A DNA stretch of 64,000 nt from Lederbergia galactosidilytica (lineage in GTDB: Bacteria > Bacillota > Bacilli > Bacillales > Bacillaceae_C). The notes under the pieces are model-generated. The model saw nothing but the letters and a program-made list of their open reading frames with translations, was not told the origin of the DNA and did not search any database. This document shows, piece by piece, positions 46,494 to 55,895 of the stretch. The translations under genes and the position numbers were made by a program. The stretch lies in NCBI RefSeq assembly GCF_017873565.1, contig NZ_JAGGKH010000016.1, positions 1-64,000 of the forward strand, in the 5' to 3' direction. Numbering within the stretch: the stretch's first letter is position 1; every line of letters starts with the position of its first letter.

Positions 46494-47210
46494 ATGCAAA
46501 TATATTGGTCGAAAATAAATAAGATTATTGATGAAACGCCGGAGGTTAAAACATATCTGGTCGATCGTCCGGAAGGCCTTACATGGGAGGAAGGAGCCCA
46601 TATTCACTTGGCATTGGAAGGTTTTAACGCTGGTGATAAACCCAATCGCAGCCTGATTCGCCACATGTCAATTTCTACTTTGCCGCACGAAAATTTAATC
46701 GGAATTACAACACGCATCAGAGAGCAATGCTCTGAGTTTAAATCGATTTTAAGAAAGCTTGAAATCGGTAATGAAGTTGCAATATTTAAAATCCATTCCA
46801 ATGTGCCACTTAAAAGGGAAAACAAAAATGTTTATCTGCTATCATCAGGTATTGGCCTGGCAACTTTCAGACCGCTAGTACTTGATTATTTTGAGCGTGC
46901 AGACAACGTCAATCAAATCCATTCGTTGAATATTGATTCATCAAAGGATTTCTTATTCACCGATATTTTTGCATCTGCAGCAGACAAAAAGTTCACATCA
47001 CAGTTCGTTGATAACCGTAAAGACTATTATGACGAAGTGAAAAAGCTTGCGGCTGACAAGGATGGACTCTTCTATGTTGTTGGCAGTGACGAATTCCTTA
47101 AGCAGAACATTGAAGTACTGCGTGAGCAGGGCATCAAACCAGAACAGATTATGCTTGACAAGCATGATCGACAACTGCCTGAGTTTTTAGAATTTGACCT
47201 GCCAATTTAG
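46494..47210 (+). CDS. FAD-dependent ferredoxin-reductase-like protein
   Basis: A 238-aa FNR-superfamily reductase. An N-terminal FAD barrel with RHMSISTLP (RxxS flavin motif) is followed by an NAD(P)-binding half (VYLLSSGIGLATFRPLVLDYF and LFYVVGSDEFLKQNIEVLREQGI). It has no iron-sulphur or globin domain. A GGGGAGAA site precedes the ATG. Promoter overlap with a Fur box indicates induction in iron starvation, so it may reduce ferric siderophores or haem-derived iron, although no uptake genes are linked. Confidence 0.85.
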   Translation: MQIYWSKINKIIDETPEVKTYLVDRPEGLTWEEGAHIHLALEGFNAGDKPNRSLIRHMSISTLPHENLIGITTRIREQCSEFKSILRKLEIGNEVAIFKIHSNVPLKRENKNVYLLSSGIGLATFRPLVLDYFERADNVNQIHSLNIDSSKDFLFTDIFASAADKKFTSQFVDNRKDYYDEVKKLAADKDGLFYVVGSDEFLKQNIEVLREQGIKPEQIMLDKHDRQLPEFLEFDLPI

Positions 47211-47284
47211 GCAAGATAAATAAATTACTTGATAAATACTAAATAGATGTGCCATTAACGGGCGCAATTGCGGAATAAGTAGTA

Positions 47285-47333
47285 AAAGAGTGATATATAT
47301 TACACATGACGATATATACCACTCTTATTTTTT
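47285..47333 (+). terminator. Terminator of the Fur-box reductase gene
   Basis: AAGAGTGATATAT pairs with ATATATACCACTCTT (one bulge), followed by ATTTTTTA. Confidence 0.75.
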
Positions 47334-47440
47334 ATGACTTTTTACGATTGAGGTCATGTAATTATAAATTAAACGGCATTACTGATCTTCCGAATACTCA
47401 TTTTTATTAAAGAAGGCTTGCTCCACAAATTGGGCACACT

Positions 47441-47479
47441 AAAAAAAGGCACTTACCCTTTAGTTAAGGAAAAGCACCC
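47441..47479 (-). terminator. Terminator of the Pr6Pr-like gene
   Basis: On the minus strand GGTGCTT pairs with AAGTGCC (two G-T pairs), followed by seven T. Confidence 0.65.
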
Positions 47480-47619
47480 TTTTTAATAAAAGTTATAACA
47501 ACTTTGAGAGAGAGTGATTAACTTCTCTTCTTCTCATTTACTATATCTTACTAATATTGTTGAACCCCTTTATGGAAAGGACAAAAAATGTTTTTTAATT
47601 TGCGTCCGTCCCTAAAAGA

Positions 47620-48300
47620 TCATATTACCTTTTTATTACTTTTTATATACTTTGCATGTTTAAAGCGAAGAATTACTCTATTTATTAATATTAGCAGGAA
47701 ACCAAGCATGCAATACACAAGAGTAAAGCCTACAATAATTAAAGCTACATTTGCATAACTGCCAACTCCATCAGGGAAATGACCATTTGGATTTAGAAAG
47801 AAATAAGGATAGAATCCATCATACATTCCTCTTATTAAGGATATAGCTCCATAAAGGATTGGAAAGGCTAACCAGTAAAAAATTATTTTATAACGATACC
47901 ACTTTTTCTCTTCAAAAAAGATCCAATTCAGTAAAACCAATATTGGGATTAAGTAGTGCAAAGTAAAATTTGTAATCGTTCTAATTCCACCATATTCTCC
48001 ACCACTAGAAAGGATAAAGTGGTAAGTTGATAAAACGACGATCATATATATAAGCGCCGCATTTTTACATAAGTCCATCATATGGTTTTCCTTTTTCTTT
48101 ACGAATAGAACAAACAGGCTAATGGTAAAGATTATCGTCACAATGACATTCGAATGAATGGTAAACTTTGTCATTGATACACTTGGATCAGGAGAAAAAA
48201 TGATATGTAATGGCACACTAATCAGTCCTATGACAGCTATTAAACTATGAAACAAAAACTTCGTGTATAAAAGTCTTTCTTTTGGAAATATTCCAGACAT
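47620..48300 (-). CDS. Pr6Pr-like multipass membrane protein
   Basis: About 226 aa with six hydrophobic segments and the pattern TITNFTLHYLIPILVLLNWIFFEEKK followed by WLAFPILYGAISLIRG and YPYFFLNP, as in Pr6Pr (FAR-17a/AIG1-like) proteins. The function is unknown in bacteria, although plant/animal relatives hydrolyse lipids. Start is uncertain because GGGGTGG abuts the paired ATG codons at 48303/48300. It follows the GntR-controlled ABC operon by about 90 nt. Confidence 0.7.
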   Translation of the reverse strand: MSGIFPKERLLYTKFLFHSLIAVIGLISVPLHIIFSPDPSVSMTKFTIHSNVIVTIIFTISLFVLFVKKKENHMMDLCKNAALIYMIVVLSTYHFILSSGGEYGGIRTITNFTLHYLIPILVLLNWIFFEEKKWYRYKIIFYWLAFPILYGAISLIRGMYDGFYPYFFLNPNGHFPDGVGSYANVALIIVGFTLVYCMLGFLLILINRVILRFKHAKYIKSNKKVI

Positions 48301-48392
48301 CATCCACCCCACAAATCAATGACTTCTTTGCAGCTGTAATCCGAACTCCTTCTAATAATAATTTGTCTTCTTATTGTACTAAAAAAACTACC

Positions 48393-48998
48393 TTAGAAGA
48401 CTTTTTTCTGATAAATAAACGTCGCAAGCCCCCAAGAAATACCATAAAGTGCTATGACAATAACCGCTGTTCCTGTATATAAAACCAAATTGGATAAATC
48501 AGCAATAAAATCGGTTATCACCGTCAAATGTTTATTTATAAACGATATAACAGGCCGAGCAACCCATGTTAAGAGGATAAAACTAATGAGAATAATGGGT
48601 GTAATATGGCCTGGTTTAAATATTTGGAAAAGTGGAAAGGTGAAAGCTGCAAATAATAGAAACAGTCCCCCTCCAATCGCAATATCAGTCATTGTAAAAG
48701 GTTTATTGAATACAGACAATGCTATACTCGTCATCCCAATAGATAGGAGCATATAAACGATAGCACCAAGATAGCGTGATGCGATAATTTCCTTACGAGT
48801 ATATGGCAAGGAATTTAATAAAATATTCGTTTTTGCCTTTTCATCGTAAGCAAAGGCATTAAAAGGAATAAAAATACTAGCGACCATAAAAGCCAAAAAT
48901 GCGGGAACCTCCGTAATGACAAAAAATAAGATAAAAGGAACAAAGATTAGTAGCTGCCATTTCTGTAATATGGCATCACGTCGAATTAAATTAAACAT
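48393..48998 (-). CDS. ABC-2 type transporter permease
   Basis: A 201-aa integral membrane protein with six helices and the ABC2_membrane_5-like N-terminus (FNLIRRDAILQKWQ, NAFAYDEKAKTNILLNSLPYTRKEI). It is the membrane partner of the ATPase at 48991, overlapping its stop by 8 nt. Substrate is unknown. GntR-linked transporters of this type in Bacillus respond to cell-wall antibiotics. Confidence 0.85.
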   Translation of the reverse strand: MFNLIRRDAILQKWQLLIFVPFILFFVITEVPAFLAFMVASIFIPFNAFAYDEKAKTNILLNSLPYTRKEIIASRYLGAIVYMLLSIGMTSIALSVFNKPFTMTDIAIGGGLFLLFAAFTFPLFQIFKPGHITPIILISFILLTWVARPVISFINKHLTVITDFIADLSNLVLYTGTAVIVIALYGISWGLATFIYQKKVF

Positions 48999-49857
48999 GC
49001 TGTATCCCCCCTTTTAAGTAATACATAATATCTTCTAGTGATGCTTGTTCAATAATAACGGAATCCCCAAAAATACTTTTTACTGCTTTAATATTATCCG
49101 TTAACGCTTCAAATCCTGTTGCCGCCCGTTGAACATGAATAAAAGCCTTTTCCGTGTCTCTATCGAGAAGATCAATGCCACCTTTAACGAGTGCATAGTT
49201 TTCAGCAACATCATGAATGGATTGATTGAATACTAATTCCCCTCTTTGGATAAAGACGATATAATCTGCAATACGATCTAAATCTGTTGTAATATGGGAA
49301 GAGAAGAAAATCGTACGATTACCATCAATCATTAATTCCTGTAAAAGATCCAGCAATTCCCGTCTAAAAATTGGGTCTAATCCTGCTGTTGGTTCATCCA
49401 TAATAATCAATTCTGCATGATGGGATAGTGCTATTGCTAATGATGCCTTCATTTGCATCCCTTTCGAGAAGGTTTTCACCGCTTTATTAAGTGGTAATTC
49501 GAATTGCTCAATATAGCGATAAAATAATGTATCATCCCACTGTTTATAGGCTGGCCCAACAATACGTTTTATATCTTTTAAGTTCAGCCCTTCAAAAAAT
49601 ACATTGTCATCGTATACAAATCCAATTCGCTCCTTGATTTCCTTCTCATGCGTCCGGTAGTCCAATCCAAATAGCTTAACCTCCCCAGCATCTGGCTTTA
49701 ATAGATTCATCATCATTTTTATTGTTGATGTCTTACCAGCACCGTTTGCTCCAATGAACCCTGTCACAAATCCTTGCTTCACTTGTACATCAATATTTTT
49801 AATGGAAAAGCCTTTAAAATTTTTTGTTACGTTTTTTAATTCAACCACATTTTCCAC
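48991..49857 (-). CDS. ABC transporter ATPase (YtrB/YhcH-like)
   Basis: 288 aa with Walker A GANGAGKT (about 38-45), an atypical signature FSKGMQMK and Walker B LIIMDEPTAGLDP, H-loop SSHITTDL. The C-terminal 80 residues are a family-specific extension. GTG 49857 lies 8 nt after GAGGAG. It follows the GntR gene by 5 nt and precedes the permease, forming a YtrA-type regulator/exporter operon. Confidence 0.88.
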   Translation of the reverse strand: MENVVELKNVTKNFKGFSIKNIDVQVKQGFVTGFIGANGAGKTSTIKMMMNLLKPDAGEVKLFGLDYRTHEKEIKERIGFVYDDNVFFEGLNLKDIKRIVGPAYKQWDDTLFYRYIEQFELPLNKAVKTFSKGMQMKASLAIALSHHAELIIMDEPTAGLDPIFRRELLDLLQELMIDGNRTIFFSSHITTDLDRIADYIVFIQRGELVFNQSIHDVAENYALVKGGIDLLDRDTEKAFIHVQRAATGFEALTDNIKAVKSIFGDSVIIEQASLEDIMYYLKGGIQHV

Positions 49858-49862
49858 TCCGT

Positions 49863-50234
49863 TCACTCCTCATATAAAATCTCCAATAATTGCTGTAGAT
49901 CATCAATTGATAAACCAATTTCCCGGCTATTTGCGATCACCGCATTCAGCTGTTCCTCAATAACCTTCAGCTTTTTTTCTCTTACAAGCTCTAAATTTTG
50001 TTCAGCGACAAAAGAACCTTTTCCAACAATGGAATAAATAAATCCCGCCTTCTCCAATTCCTCATAAGCACGTTTCGTCGTTATCACACTAATTTGTAAA
50101 TCCTTTGCAAGCCTACGCATAGAAGGTAAGGATTCACCCTCTTGTAGTTCACCCGTTAAAATAGACGATTTAATTTGTTCCGTAATTTGTTCATAAATCG
50201 GCTCCTTTGAACTGTTGGAAATAATAATTTGCAT
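49863..50234 (-). CDS. GntR-family regulator (YtrA subfamily)
   Basis: A 123-aa repressor: winged helix at 8-75 (PIYEQITEQIKSSILTGELQEGESLPSMRRLAKDL, VITTKRAYEELEKAGFIYSIVGKGSFVA) and a very short helical C-terminus, the mark of the YtrA subfamily. GAAGAGGGA precedes the ATG. It lies in an operon of a YfzA-like protein, this regulator, an ATPase and a permease. The TATAATGTA dyad at 50578 is the likely operator. Confidence 0.9.
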   Translation of the reverse strand: MQIIISNSSKEPIYEQITEQIKSSILTGELQEGESLPSMRRLAKDLQISVITTKRAYEELEKAGFIYSIVGKGSFVAEQNLELVREKKLKVIEEQLNAVIANSREIGLSIDDLQQLLEILYEE

Positions 50235-50249
50235 GCCAATCCCTCTTCT

Positions 50250-50552
50250 TTATTTTTTAAAAACCAGTCTTGAATTAATGTCCTGTACAGCTTGAAGTAG
50301 TATCGCAATGACGTGAAAAAGCATGATCATATTAAAAAATGGAAAACTATAAGGGGTGATCCATTCAGTAAAGAGTTTTGAATTCAAGATCCACCTTCCT
50401 ATCCTGATAAATACGTTATTACTATCGTTTATGTTTGGCTCAAGAAAAGTACCATCAACCGCTATAAAGATTAATTGAACAATTAAAAATATACCAATGG
50501 TAGTCACCCAGCGTTTTATTAGACTACTATTATGTTTTTTCGCGTCCATCAT
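50250..50552 (-). CDS. YfzA-like small membrane protein
   Basis: About 100 aa with two or three hydrophobic helices (residues near 20-40 and 65-90) and a basic C-terminus. It looks like the YfzA-type membrane proteins that head some GntR/ABC operons. The function is unknown. ATG 50552 (or 50549) follows GGAGGG. The upstream GTG lies in the ribosome site. It is the first gene of the operon, 15 nt before the GntR gene. Confidence 0.6.
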   Translation of the reverse strand: MMDAKKHNSSLIKRWVTTIGIFLIVQLIFIAVDGTFLEPNINDSNNVFIRIGRWILNSKLFTEWITPYSFPFFNMIMLFHVIAILLQAVQDINSRLVFKK

Positions 50553-50577
50553 TTGACCACTGCCCTCCACATGTAAA

Positions 50578-50608
50578 TATAATGTATATATACTATATGT
50601 ACATTATA
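50578..50608 (-). promoter_or_regulatory. Probable GntR/YtrA-type operator
   Basis: TATAATGTA (50578-50586) and TACATTATA (50600-50608) are 9-bp arms of an inverted repeat around a 13-bp AT-rich spacer, directly upstream of the YfzA-GntR-ABC operon. Confidence 0.6.
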
Positions 50609-50830
50609 TACACATATAGGATGCCATGCAACCATTTTCTTAGAAAAGCAGAAAAATTTAAGTCTAGTACACGAATAAAGTTCGCTTCTAAATCTGATTA
50701 TGTATAAGGATGAATCCAATTAAACAGTGTATCCTTTTAAAAAAAAGCTTAATCCACCGATCAGATTGGCTAAATGAACAAACAGAAAGAGCATATTTTG
50801 AAAAATCCTTCTCAAAACATGCTCTTATTA

Positions 50831-51334
50831 TTAACGGTTTCGATTTTCAACTTGATTCATCCAGTTTAAATCAGCTTCTAAATGTAATAGCATACCTGTA
50901 ATTAATAAATATCTATTTTCATCCCCTTGGAGCAATAACTCAGTTTTTAATTTTGTTAATTCCATCACTTCATTAATGATTATTGCCTTTTGCTGTTCAA
51001 GCATCTTCTGTTCCTGTTTAAAATGAATGTTACGAGCGCAACTCCATTTAAAGAAAAAGTCTTCTTTTGTTGTATGATAAGGTACAGGCTCTAACAACCA
51101 CTTTTCCAACTCATCTTTACCTTTTGGCATTAACTCGAACAATTTTCTTTCCTGATCGTCCATTCCTGGTGATGAGACAAGCTGGTCACGTATTAGGCGA
51201 TCAAGAGTAGTATAGATCTGACCAGGATTAATTTTCCCTTTAATACCTAGTAGGGAATCCAAGCCTAATTTCAGTTCGTAACCATGTTGTTTTTGCTGGA
51301 ATAATAATGTTAAAATTCCGTATTTTACTGACAC
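50831..51334 (-). CDS. PadR-family regulator of an ABC exporter
   Basis: A 167-aa PadR protein: YGILTLLFQQKQHGYELKLGLD and GQIYTTLDRLIRDQLV form the winged helix, with a long C-terminal coiled coil. GTG 51334 follows AAGAAGG. The gene is last in the ATPase-permease-PadR operon, 4 nt after the permease stop. The palindrome TATATACT, A, AGTATATA upstream of the ATPase and the related one in the terminator at 54586 are its likely binding sites. Confidence 0.87.
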   Translation of the reverse strand: MSVKYGILTLLFQQKQHGYELKLGLDSLLGIKGKINPGQIYTTLDRLIRDQLVSSPGMDDQERKLFELMPKGKDELEKWLLEPVPYHTTKEDFFFKWSCARNIHFKQEQKMLEQQKAIIINEVMELTKLKTELLLQGDENRYLLITGMLLHLEADLNWMNQVENRNR

Positions 51335-51338
51335 CTTA

Positions 51339-53801
51339 TCAACCTTCTTTGAGCGATGATTGGATATCCATTTTACTTGCAGTTTTGCTGGAAATCCAGG
51401 CTGCGCAAAGACTTAATGATACTCCGGCAACCATAGCTAGTATAATATTACTAATAGGTAATTGGAAAGAAATAAATCCTTCCATCAGCTGAGATTTACT
51501 TGTTACATATATTAAAATAACACCTGTTGCGATACCGCCGATTACTCCCGATATTCCGATAAGCATACCTTCAGCGAGAATCATGTTTCGAACCTGTTGT
51601 TTGGTAAAACCGAGTGCTCGCATCGTCCCAATTTCAAATCTTCGTTCATATGTGTTCATCAAAAGCGTATTAGCTGTACCAATACTCGCTAATCCAATCA
51701 TCATACATAATAAAATTAAGATTAGTTCATTCATACCCGTAATCGCTGAAGCAGTAGATTTAATTTCTTCCTCTACTGTTTGCACCTTTGAGAGGTGATC
51801 CCCATAATCAGTCCACAACTGGTTACGTAATGAAGCGTTCATACCATCTTTCACGTGGAGCAATATATCAAAACTATTCGTCCACCCGAATTTGTCATTA
51901 AGATAGGTCTCATCCATAAATGCGACATAACCAGAATAATGGGATGTCTTAACGACACCAATAACTTCATAGTACTGCTCACCATTTGGGGTATTCATTA
52001 GAATACTCTGCCCAATATTCCCATCCCATTCTTCAAAAGCACGCTCTCCAAGTACTACAGAAGGAGTCACTTTTAACTTTTCGCTCCAACCTTCCTTTTT
52101 CTGATCAGCAAATAAGGAAGGACCGCTTTCGCTGACTGAAAGAACGGAGAATTGTCTACGTACCCCATTAATGGTCTCCCATGTAATCGGTGTCGCTTCC
52201 GTTAAGGGTTCAACATGTGTGACAGCATCATAGGAGCGCAGTTTTGTTACATCTTCAGCAGACCAAGGTACTTCAGATGTAATTCTCATATCTCCCCCAT
52301 ACGTACCTTTAATTTCTTTCTCAAATCCTGTTGGCGCCGACTCTATCACTGCAGCAAGCAATAATATAATCGAGATGCCAACAGTTAGAATTGTAGCTGT
52401 ATTGGCATTACGATTTATTTGTTGGGAGAGATTTTGGCTAGCCAGAATGCCGGGATAGTTAAAAACCAAATTTAATATAGGTTTTATTATTTTATTTAAA
52501 CCGATCAAAAGTAAAGGAAACAAAAGAATGATACCTGCCAAGACAGCCACATATGTAAAAGCATGATCTATCCATACAAAGCTTAGAAGCCCTACTCCCA
52601 CAATTCCCCTAAGGAGATACGGTCTTGATGATGCAGCCGAATTATTTTCCTTTTTTAATGTTAGTAAAATGGATGTCTTGCCTGCATTATAAATAGGAAT
52701 TAGAGAAAAGATAAGCGGAAATAGCAATCCAATCATAATAGCTAGTATCGTAGGTAGTTTCCAGTTTAAAGTGTAGACCATATCAAATTCGAATACACTA
52801 AGAAGCGCTCGCATAAATAGATCGCCCAACCATATACCAAGTGGAACACCAATAGCTGTACCAATTAAAGCTAAAAGTAGCATTTCAACAAGTACAAGTT
52901 TAGAAACAGAGCCTTGTGTATAACCAAAGCTTTTCATGATTGCAAATTCCTTTTTCCTTTCTATTACACTTGTATATATCATATTAAAGACAATAAACCC
53001 ACTAATAAATATCGACAATCCCGCAATTAAATAAAAGAAGGTGTAAAGACCGCCTATATCGTTACTCTGTAGATCATCCGCAACAACAGGCTCTATATAT
53101 ACACTAGAACCATGGGAACTTTGTTGAAAGGAGTGAAAAAGTTCCTCACCATCCCCCTTGGTCTGAAAGCGCATATAAGAAAGCTCCTCATCTTTTCCGG
53201 TCCATTCCCTTAGCATATCGAGTGGGGCCATAATCCGAAAGCTGGTTGATTGAGCCTTTTCCCAATTACTAGGACTTGCAAGCAATTGGGTATACTCAAC
53301 AATAGCTGAAATCTTCGCTTCCCCTAAATTCGTGAACCGTACTGTATCTCCTACTCTTTTTCCTAAAAGGTCTGCAACAACTTCTGGTATTATTACTCCT
53401 TCATTATCTAAGCTACCTGCAATAACTGGGAGTTTTAATAATGGACTATTTTGGTCACTTACTCCGGTAATTCGTACAGATCGTTCACTTAGAGAGTGAT
53501 TATCTTCAAGTTCAAAGAAAGCTTGCTTATCAAGAGCAAGCAATGTATTTGTAACAGCGGGATCACGTTGAATGGATGAAATCATTTCTTCAGAATATGT
53601 ATGTTCATCACTTAAGACCCAATAATCAGCATTAGCGACATACATTTGCTCATAATAATTAAACACATTATTTGTTGTTTTGTCGGCTATTAGCATAGAT
53701 GTTACAAAAGACACCCCTAATATAATCGCAAGCAGTGTAAAGAAAAACCTCTTTTTGTTCTGAGTTATATTACGCCATGAAATTCGCCAAATATTTAGCA
53801 T
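51339..53801 (-). CDS. FtsX-family ABC permease
   Basis: An 820-aa permease with two FtsX repeats. Helix 1 at the N-terminus is followed by an extracytoplasmic domain (about 45-250) and helices 2-4 (IERKKEFAIMKSFGYTQGSV). A central membrane region with a second extracytoplasmic domain (about 500-670) comes next, then the last three helices (RRFEIGTMRALGFTKQQV). This architecture exports or handles lipids, peptides or antibiotics with a LolD-like ATPase. The frame overlaps the ATPase gene by 32 nt, consistent with ATG 53801 and an AAGGA site inside it. Confidence 0.88.
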   Translation of the reverse strand: MLNIWRISWRNITQNKKRFFFTLLAIILGVSFVTSMLIADKTTNNVFNYYEQMYVANADYWVLSDEHTYSEEMISSIQRDPAVTNTLLALDKQAFFELEDNHSLSERSVRITGVSDQNSPLLKLPVIAGSLDNEGVIIPEVVADLLGKRVGDTVRFTNLGEAKISAIVEYTQLLASPSNWEKAQSTSFRIMAPLDMLREWTGKDEELSYMRFQTKGDGEELFHSFQQSSHGSSVYIEPVVADDLQSNDIGGLYTFFYLIAGLSIFISGFIVFNMIYTSVIERKKEFAIMKSFGYTQGSVSKLVLVEMLLLALIGTAIGVPLGIWLGDLFMRALLSVFEFDMVYTLNWKLPTILAIMIGLLFPLIFSLIPIYNAGKTSILLTLKKENNSAASSRPYLLRGIVGVGLLSFVWIDHAFTYVAVLAGIILLFPLLLIGLNKIIKPILNLVFNYPGILASQNLSQQINRNANTATILTVGISIILLLAAVIESAPTGFEKEIKGTYGGDMRITSEVPWSAEDVTKLRSYDAVTHVEPLTEATPITWETINGVRRQFSVLSVSESGPSLFADQKKEGWSEKLKVTPSVVLGERAFEEWDGNIGQSILMNTPNGEQYYEVIGVVKTSHYSGYVAFMDETYLNDKFGWTNSFDILLHVKDGMNASLRNQLWTDYGDHLSKVQTVEEEIKSTASAITGMNELILILLCMMIGLASIGTANTLLMNTYERRFEIGTMRALGFTKQQVRNMILAEGMLIGISGVIGGIATGVILIYVTSKSQLMEGFISFQLPISNIILAMVAGVSLSLCAAWISSKTASKMDIQSSLKEG

Positions 53802-54489
53802 AGTCACCATCCTTCCTAGATATCACTTGATCTACAACCCCATCTTTAAAAAGGATGATGCGATCTGCAAAACCAGCCGCAAAAATATCATGTGTGACCA
53901 TCACAATGGTTTGCTTGTTTTCACGATGAAATTTTAAGAATAAGCCGAGAATCTCTTCTGCCCTAGCTCGATCTAAATTACCAGTTGGTTCATCAGCTAA
54001 TAAGACAGTCGGATTATTAACAAGTCCCCTTGCAATTGCAACACGTTGCTGCTGACCACCACTTAACAGATTGGCACGTTTACGATTAAGTCCCGCTAAT
54101 CCTACAGATTGAATTAATTCATGGATCATCTTAATTCGTTCATTTGTTACCTTTCCGTCTGCATGAAGAGGAAATGCAATATTTTCCTCAACAGTTAATG
54201 TAGGTAGTAATTGATAATTCTGAAAAACAAACCCTAGATTTTTCCTCCGAAATATCGTTCTCTCTTTTTCTTTCATTCTATTTAAAAATTTATCATTAAT
54301 TTGTATGTCTCCCTTAGTAGGTACATCAAGCCCACCTAATAATTGAAGTAAGGTACTTTTTCCTGAACCACTAGGTCCCATTATCGCCACAAATTCCCCT
54401 TCTTCAATATTTAAATCAATTCCTTTCAACACTTCTGTCTTCTCTTGTCCTTGTAAAAATTCCTTTGTAAGCCCGCTCACTTTTATCAT
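53770..54489 (-). CDS. ABC transporter ATPase (MacB/LolD-like)
   Basis: 239 aa with Walker A GPSGSGKS (37-44), Q-loop VFQNYQLLPTL, signature LSGGQQQRVAIARG and Walker B LLADEPTGNLD, H-loop VTHD. It is the partner of the FtsX permease that overlaps its 3' end. The ATG follows GGGGAGGG. First gene of a three-gene operon controlled by the PadR protein at its end. Confidence 0.93.
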   Translation of the reverse strand: MIKVSGLTKEFLQGQEKTEVLKGIDLNIEEGEFVAIMGPSGSGKSTLLQLLGGLDVPTKGDIQINDKFLNRMKEKERTIFRRKNLGFVFQNYQLLPTLTVEENIAFPLHADGKVTNERIKMIHELIQSVGLAGLNRKRANLLSGGQQQRVAIARGLVNNPTVLLADEPTGNLDRARAEEILGLFLKFHRENKQTIVMVTHDIFAAGFADRIILFKDGVVDQVISRKDGDYAKYLANFMA

Positions 54490-54518
54490 AATATTCCCTC
54501 CCCTTCTTGACCCATTAC

Positions 54519-54537
54519 ATTATATACTAAGTATATA
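54519..54537 (-). promoter_or_regulatory. -10 box with PadR-type palindrome
   Basis: TATATACT, A, AGTATATA (54521-54537) is a perfect palindrome overlapping a minus-strand TATAAT (54524-54519). PadR proteins bind such sites, so it probably represses the ATPase-permease-padR operon. The -35 box is weak. Confidence 0.7.
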
Positions 54538-54585
54538 ACTTAATAAAGGATAAATATTTCATTTACCAAAATTATAAATAAAAAA

Positions 54586-54626
54586 ACTTCCAATCTATAT
54601 ATACATAGTATATATAGATTGGAAGT
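54586..54626 (-). terminator. Long terminator hairpin containing an operator-like core
   Basis: A perfect 19-bp inverted repeat with 3-nt loop, followed on the minus strand by TTTTTTTATTT. It ends the PQQ-type dehydrogenase gene. Its tip TATATAC, ATA, GTATATA resembles the PadR palindrome 60 bp away. Confidence 0.85.
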
Positions 54627-54656
54627 ACTAAGTTGTAAACAAAAAATTGTATTGAG

Positions 54657-55754
54657 CTATTTACTTGCTAAAAAATCAAGTGGGATGCGGTATAACCGAT
54701 CATCTTTTTCTTGTGGATTACCGCGGCCATCTGAATTATTGCTAATGAAGTAAAGATGATCATCTTCAATTAGTACATCTCGAATTCTGCCGAGACCCGT
54801 TATAATTTCACGAGATTTACCTGTTTCAAGGTCAAATTCTAAGATAGCTGCCCCTCTTAACGCAGCAACGTACAATTTACCATGATCATTATCCATTCCA
54901 GATGGTGCCCAAGTTGCTTCTGTTCCAGAAGTGAATAAAGGGCTGATCATCCCGTCTTGTTCTTCATTCCCTTCGATAATGGGCCAGCCATAATTTTTCC
55001 CAGCCTCCATTTTATTTATTTCATCATTTGCACTGTTTCCGTGCTCACTTGCATATAGATTTCCATCAGGTAACCAGGTTATTCCTTGTGGATTTCGGTG
55101 GCCATAACTGTAAACATATGAATTCGAAAACGGATTATCATTCGGGACCGATCCATCAAGATTCATTCTTAAGATTTTCCCGCCTAAAGAATTGAGATCT
55201 TGCGCTATATCTGCTTCAGACGCATCACCAGTTGTTGCATACAGTTTCCCATCAAGTCCAATTTTGAGTCTTCCGCCATGATGATAGGATCCACTTGGAA
55301 TTTTATCAAGTAGCACATCCTCCTCACTCCATACCTTATTATTCAAATGGAGTGTTATAATCCGGTTAAACTGTCCCGAACTATCTGCATACGTATAATA
55401 GGCATATGCTAGACTCGATTCATGGAAGTCGGGGGCAAGCACAAAGCCTAATAATCCTGCTTCTGCTGCTGTTGCAAGATCCTTCTCGAGTTCCACACGA
55501 TGTCTTTCCATTTCTCCATTTGCTATTTTTACAATGGATCCAGATCTTTCTGTCAGATAGTAAGTATGATTGTTTTTTTCAATTGACCAAGGAGCATCAA
55601 GATTTTCCACTATCACTTCTAATTCATCTTTTTCTTGCTGACTTGATGGGGAGTTTTGCTCATTAATATTTTGTACAGCATCCCGTTGATCATTTGAAGA
55701 ACACCCTACTAATAAAAACATTGCCATATATATGCTTATAATTTTTTTCAACAT
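54657..55754 (-). CDS. PQQ-dependent sugar dehydrogenase-like lipoprotein
   Basis: A 365-aa soluble glucose/sorbosone-type dehydrogenase of the beta-propeller family. A lipoprotein signal ends in LLVGC (Cys18). DAPWSI begins the first blade. YHHGGRLKIGLDGKLYATTGDA and SYGHRNPQGITWLPDGNLYASEHG are the conserved PQQ- and calcium-site regions. Located at the membrane surface, it may oxidise aldose sugars. Bacillus lacks PQQ synthesis genes in this window. GGAGAGGTG precedes the ATG. Confidence 0.87.
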   Translation of the reverse strand: MLKKIISIYMAMFLLVGCSSNDQRDAVQNINEQNSPSSQQEKDELEVIVENLDAPWSIEKNNHTYYLTERSGSIVKIANGEMERHRVELEKDLATAAEAGLLGFVLAPDFHESSLAYAYYTYADSSGQFNRIITLHLNNKVWSEEDVLLDKIPSGSYHHGGRLKIGLDGKLYATTGDASEADIAQDLNSLGGKILRMNLDGSVPNDNPFSNSYVYSYGHRNPQGITWLPDGNLYASEHGNSANDEINKMEAGKNYGWPIIEGNEEQDGMISPLFTSGTEATWAPSGMDNDHGKLYVAALRGAAILEFDLETGKSREIITGLGRIRDVLIEDDHLYFISNNSDGRGNPQEKDDRLYRIPLDFLASK

Positions 55755-55770
55755 TAACCACCTCTCCTAC

Positions 55771-55806
55771 TAAAAAAGTGTCCAAAAGCTGGGCTTTTTA
55801 GACACC
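55771..55806 (-). terminator. Terminator between adhA and the dehydrogenase gene
   Basis: On the minus strand GTGTCTAAAAAGC pairs with GCTTTTGGACAC, followed by six T. It terminates adhA. Confidence 0.8.
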
Positions 55807-55895
55807 TAAAAATTTGGTTCACCTAAAGGAGCTGGCAAAAGTTCTTTTCTATTGTTGTCTTACTTCTCGTTTTACCGAATAGCAAATCGATAATG

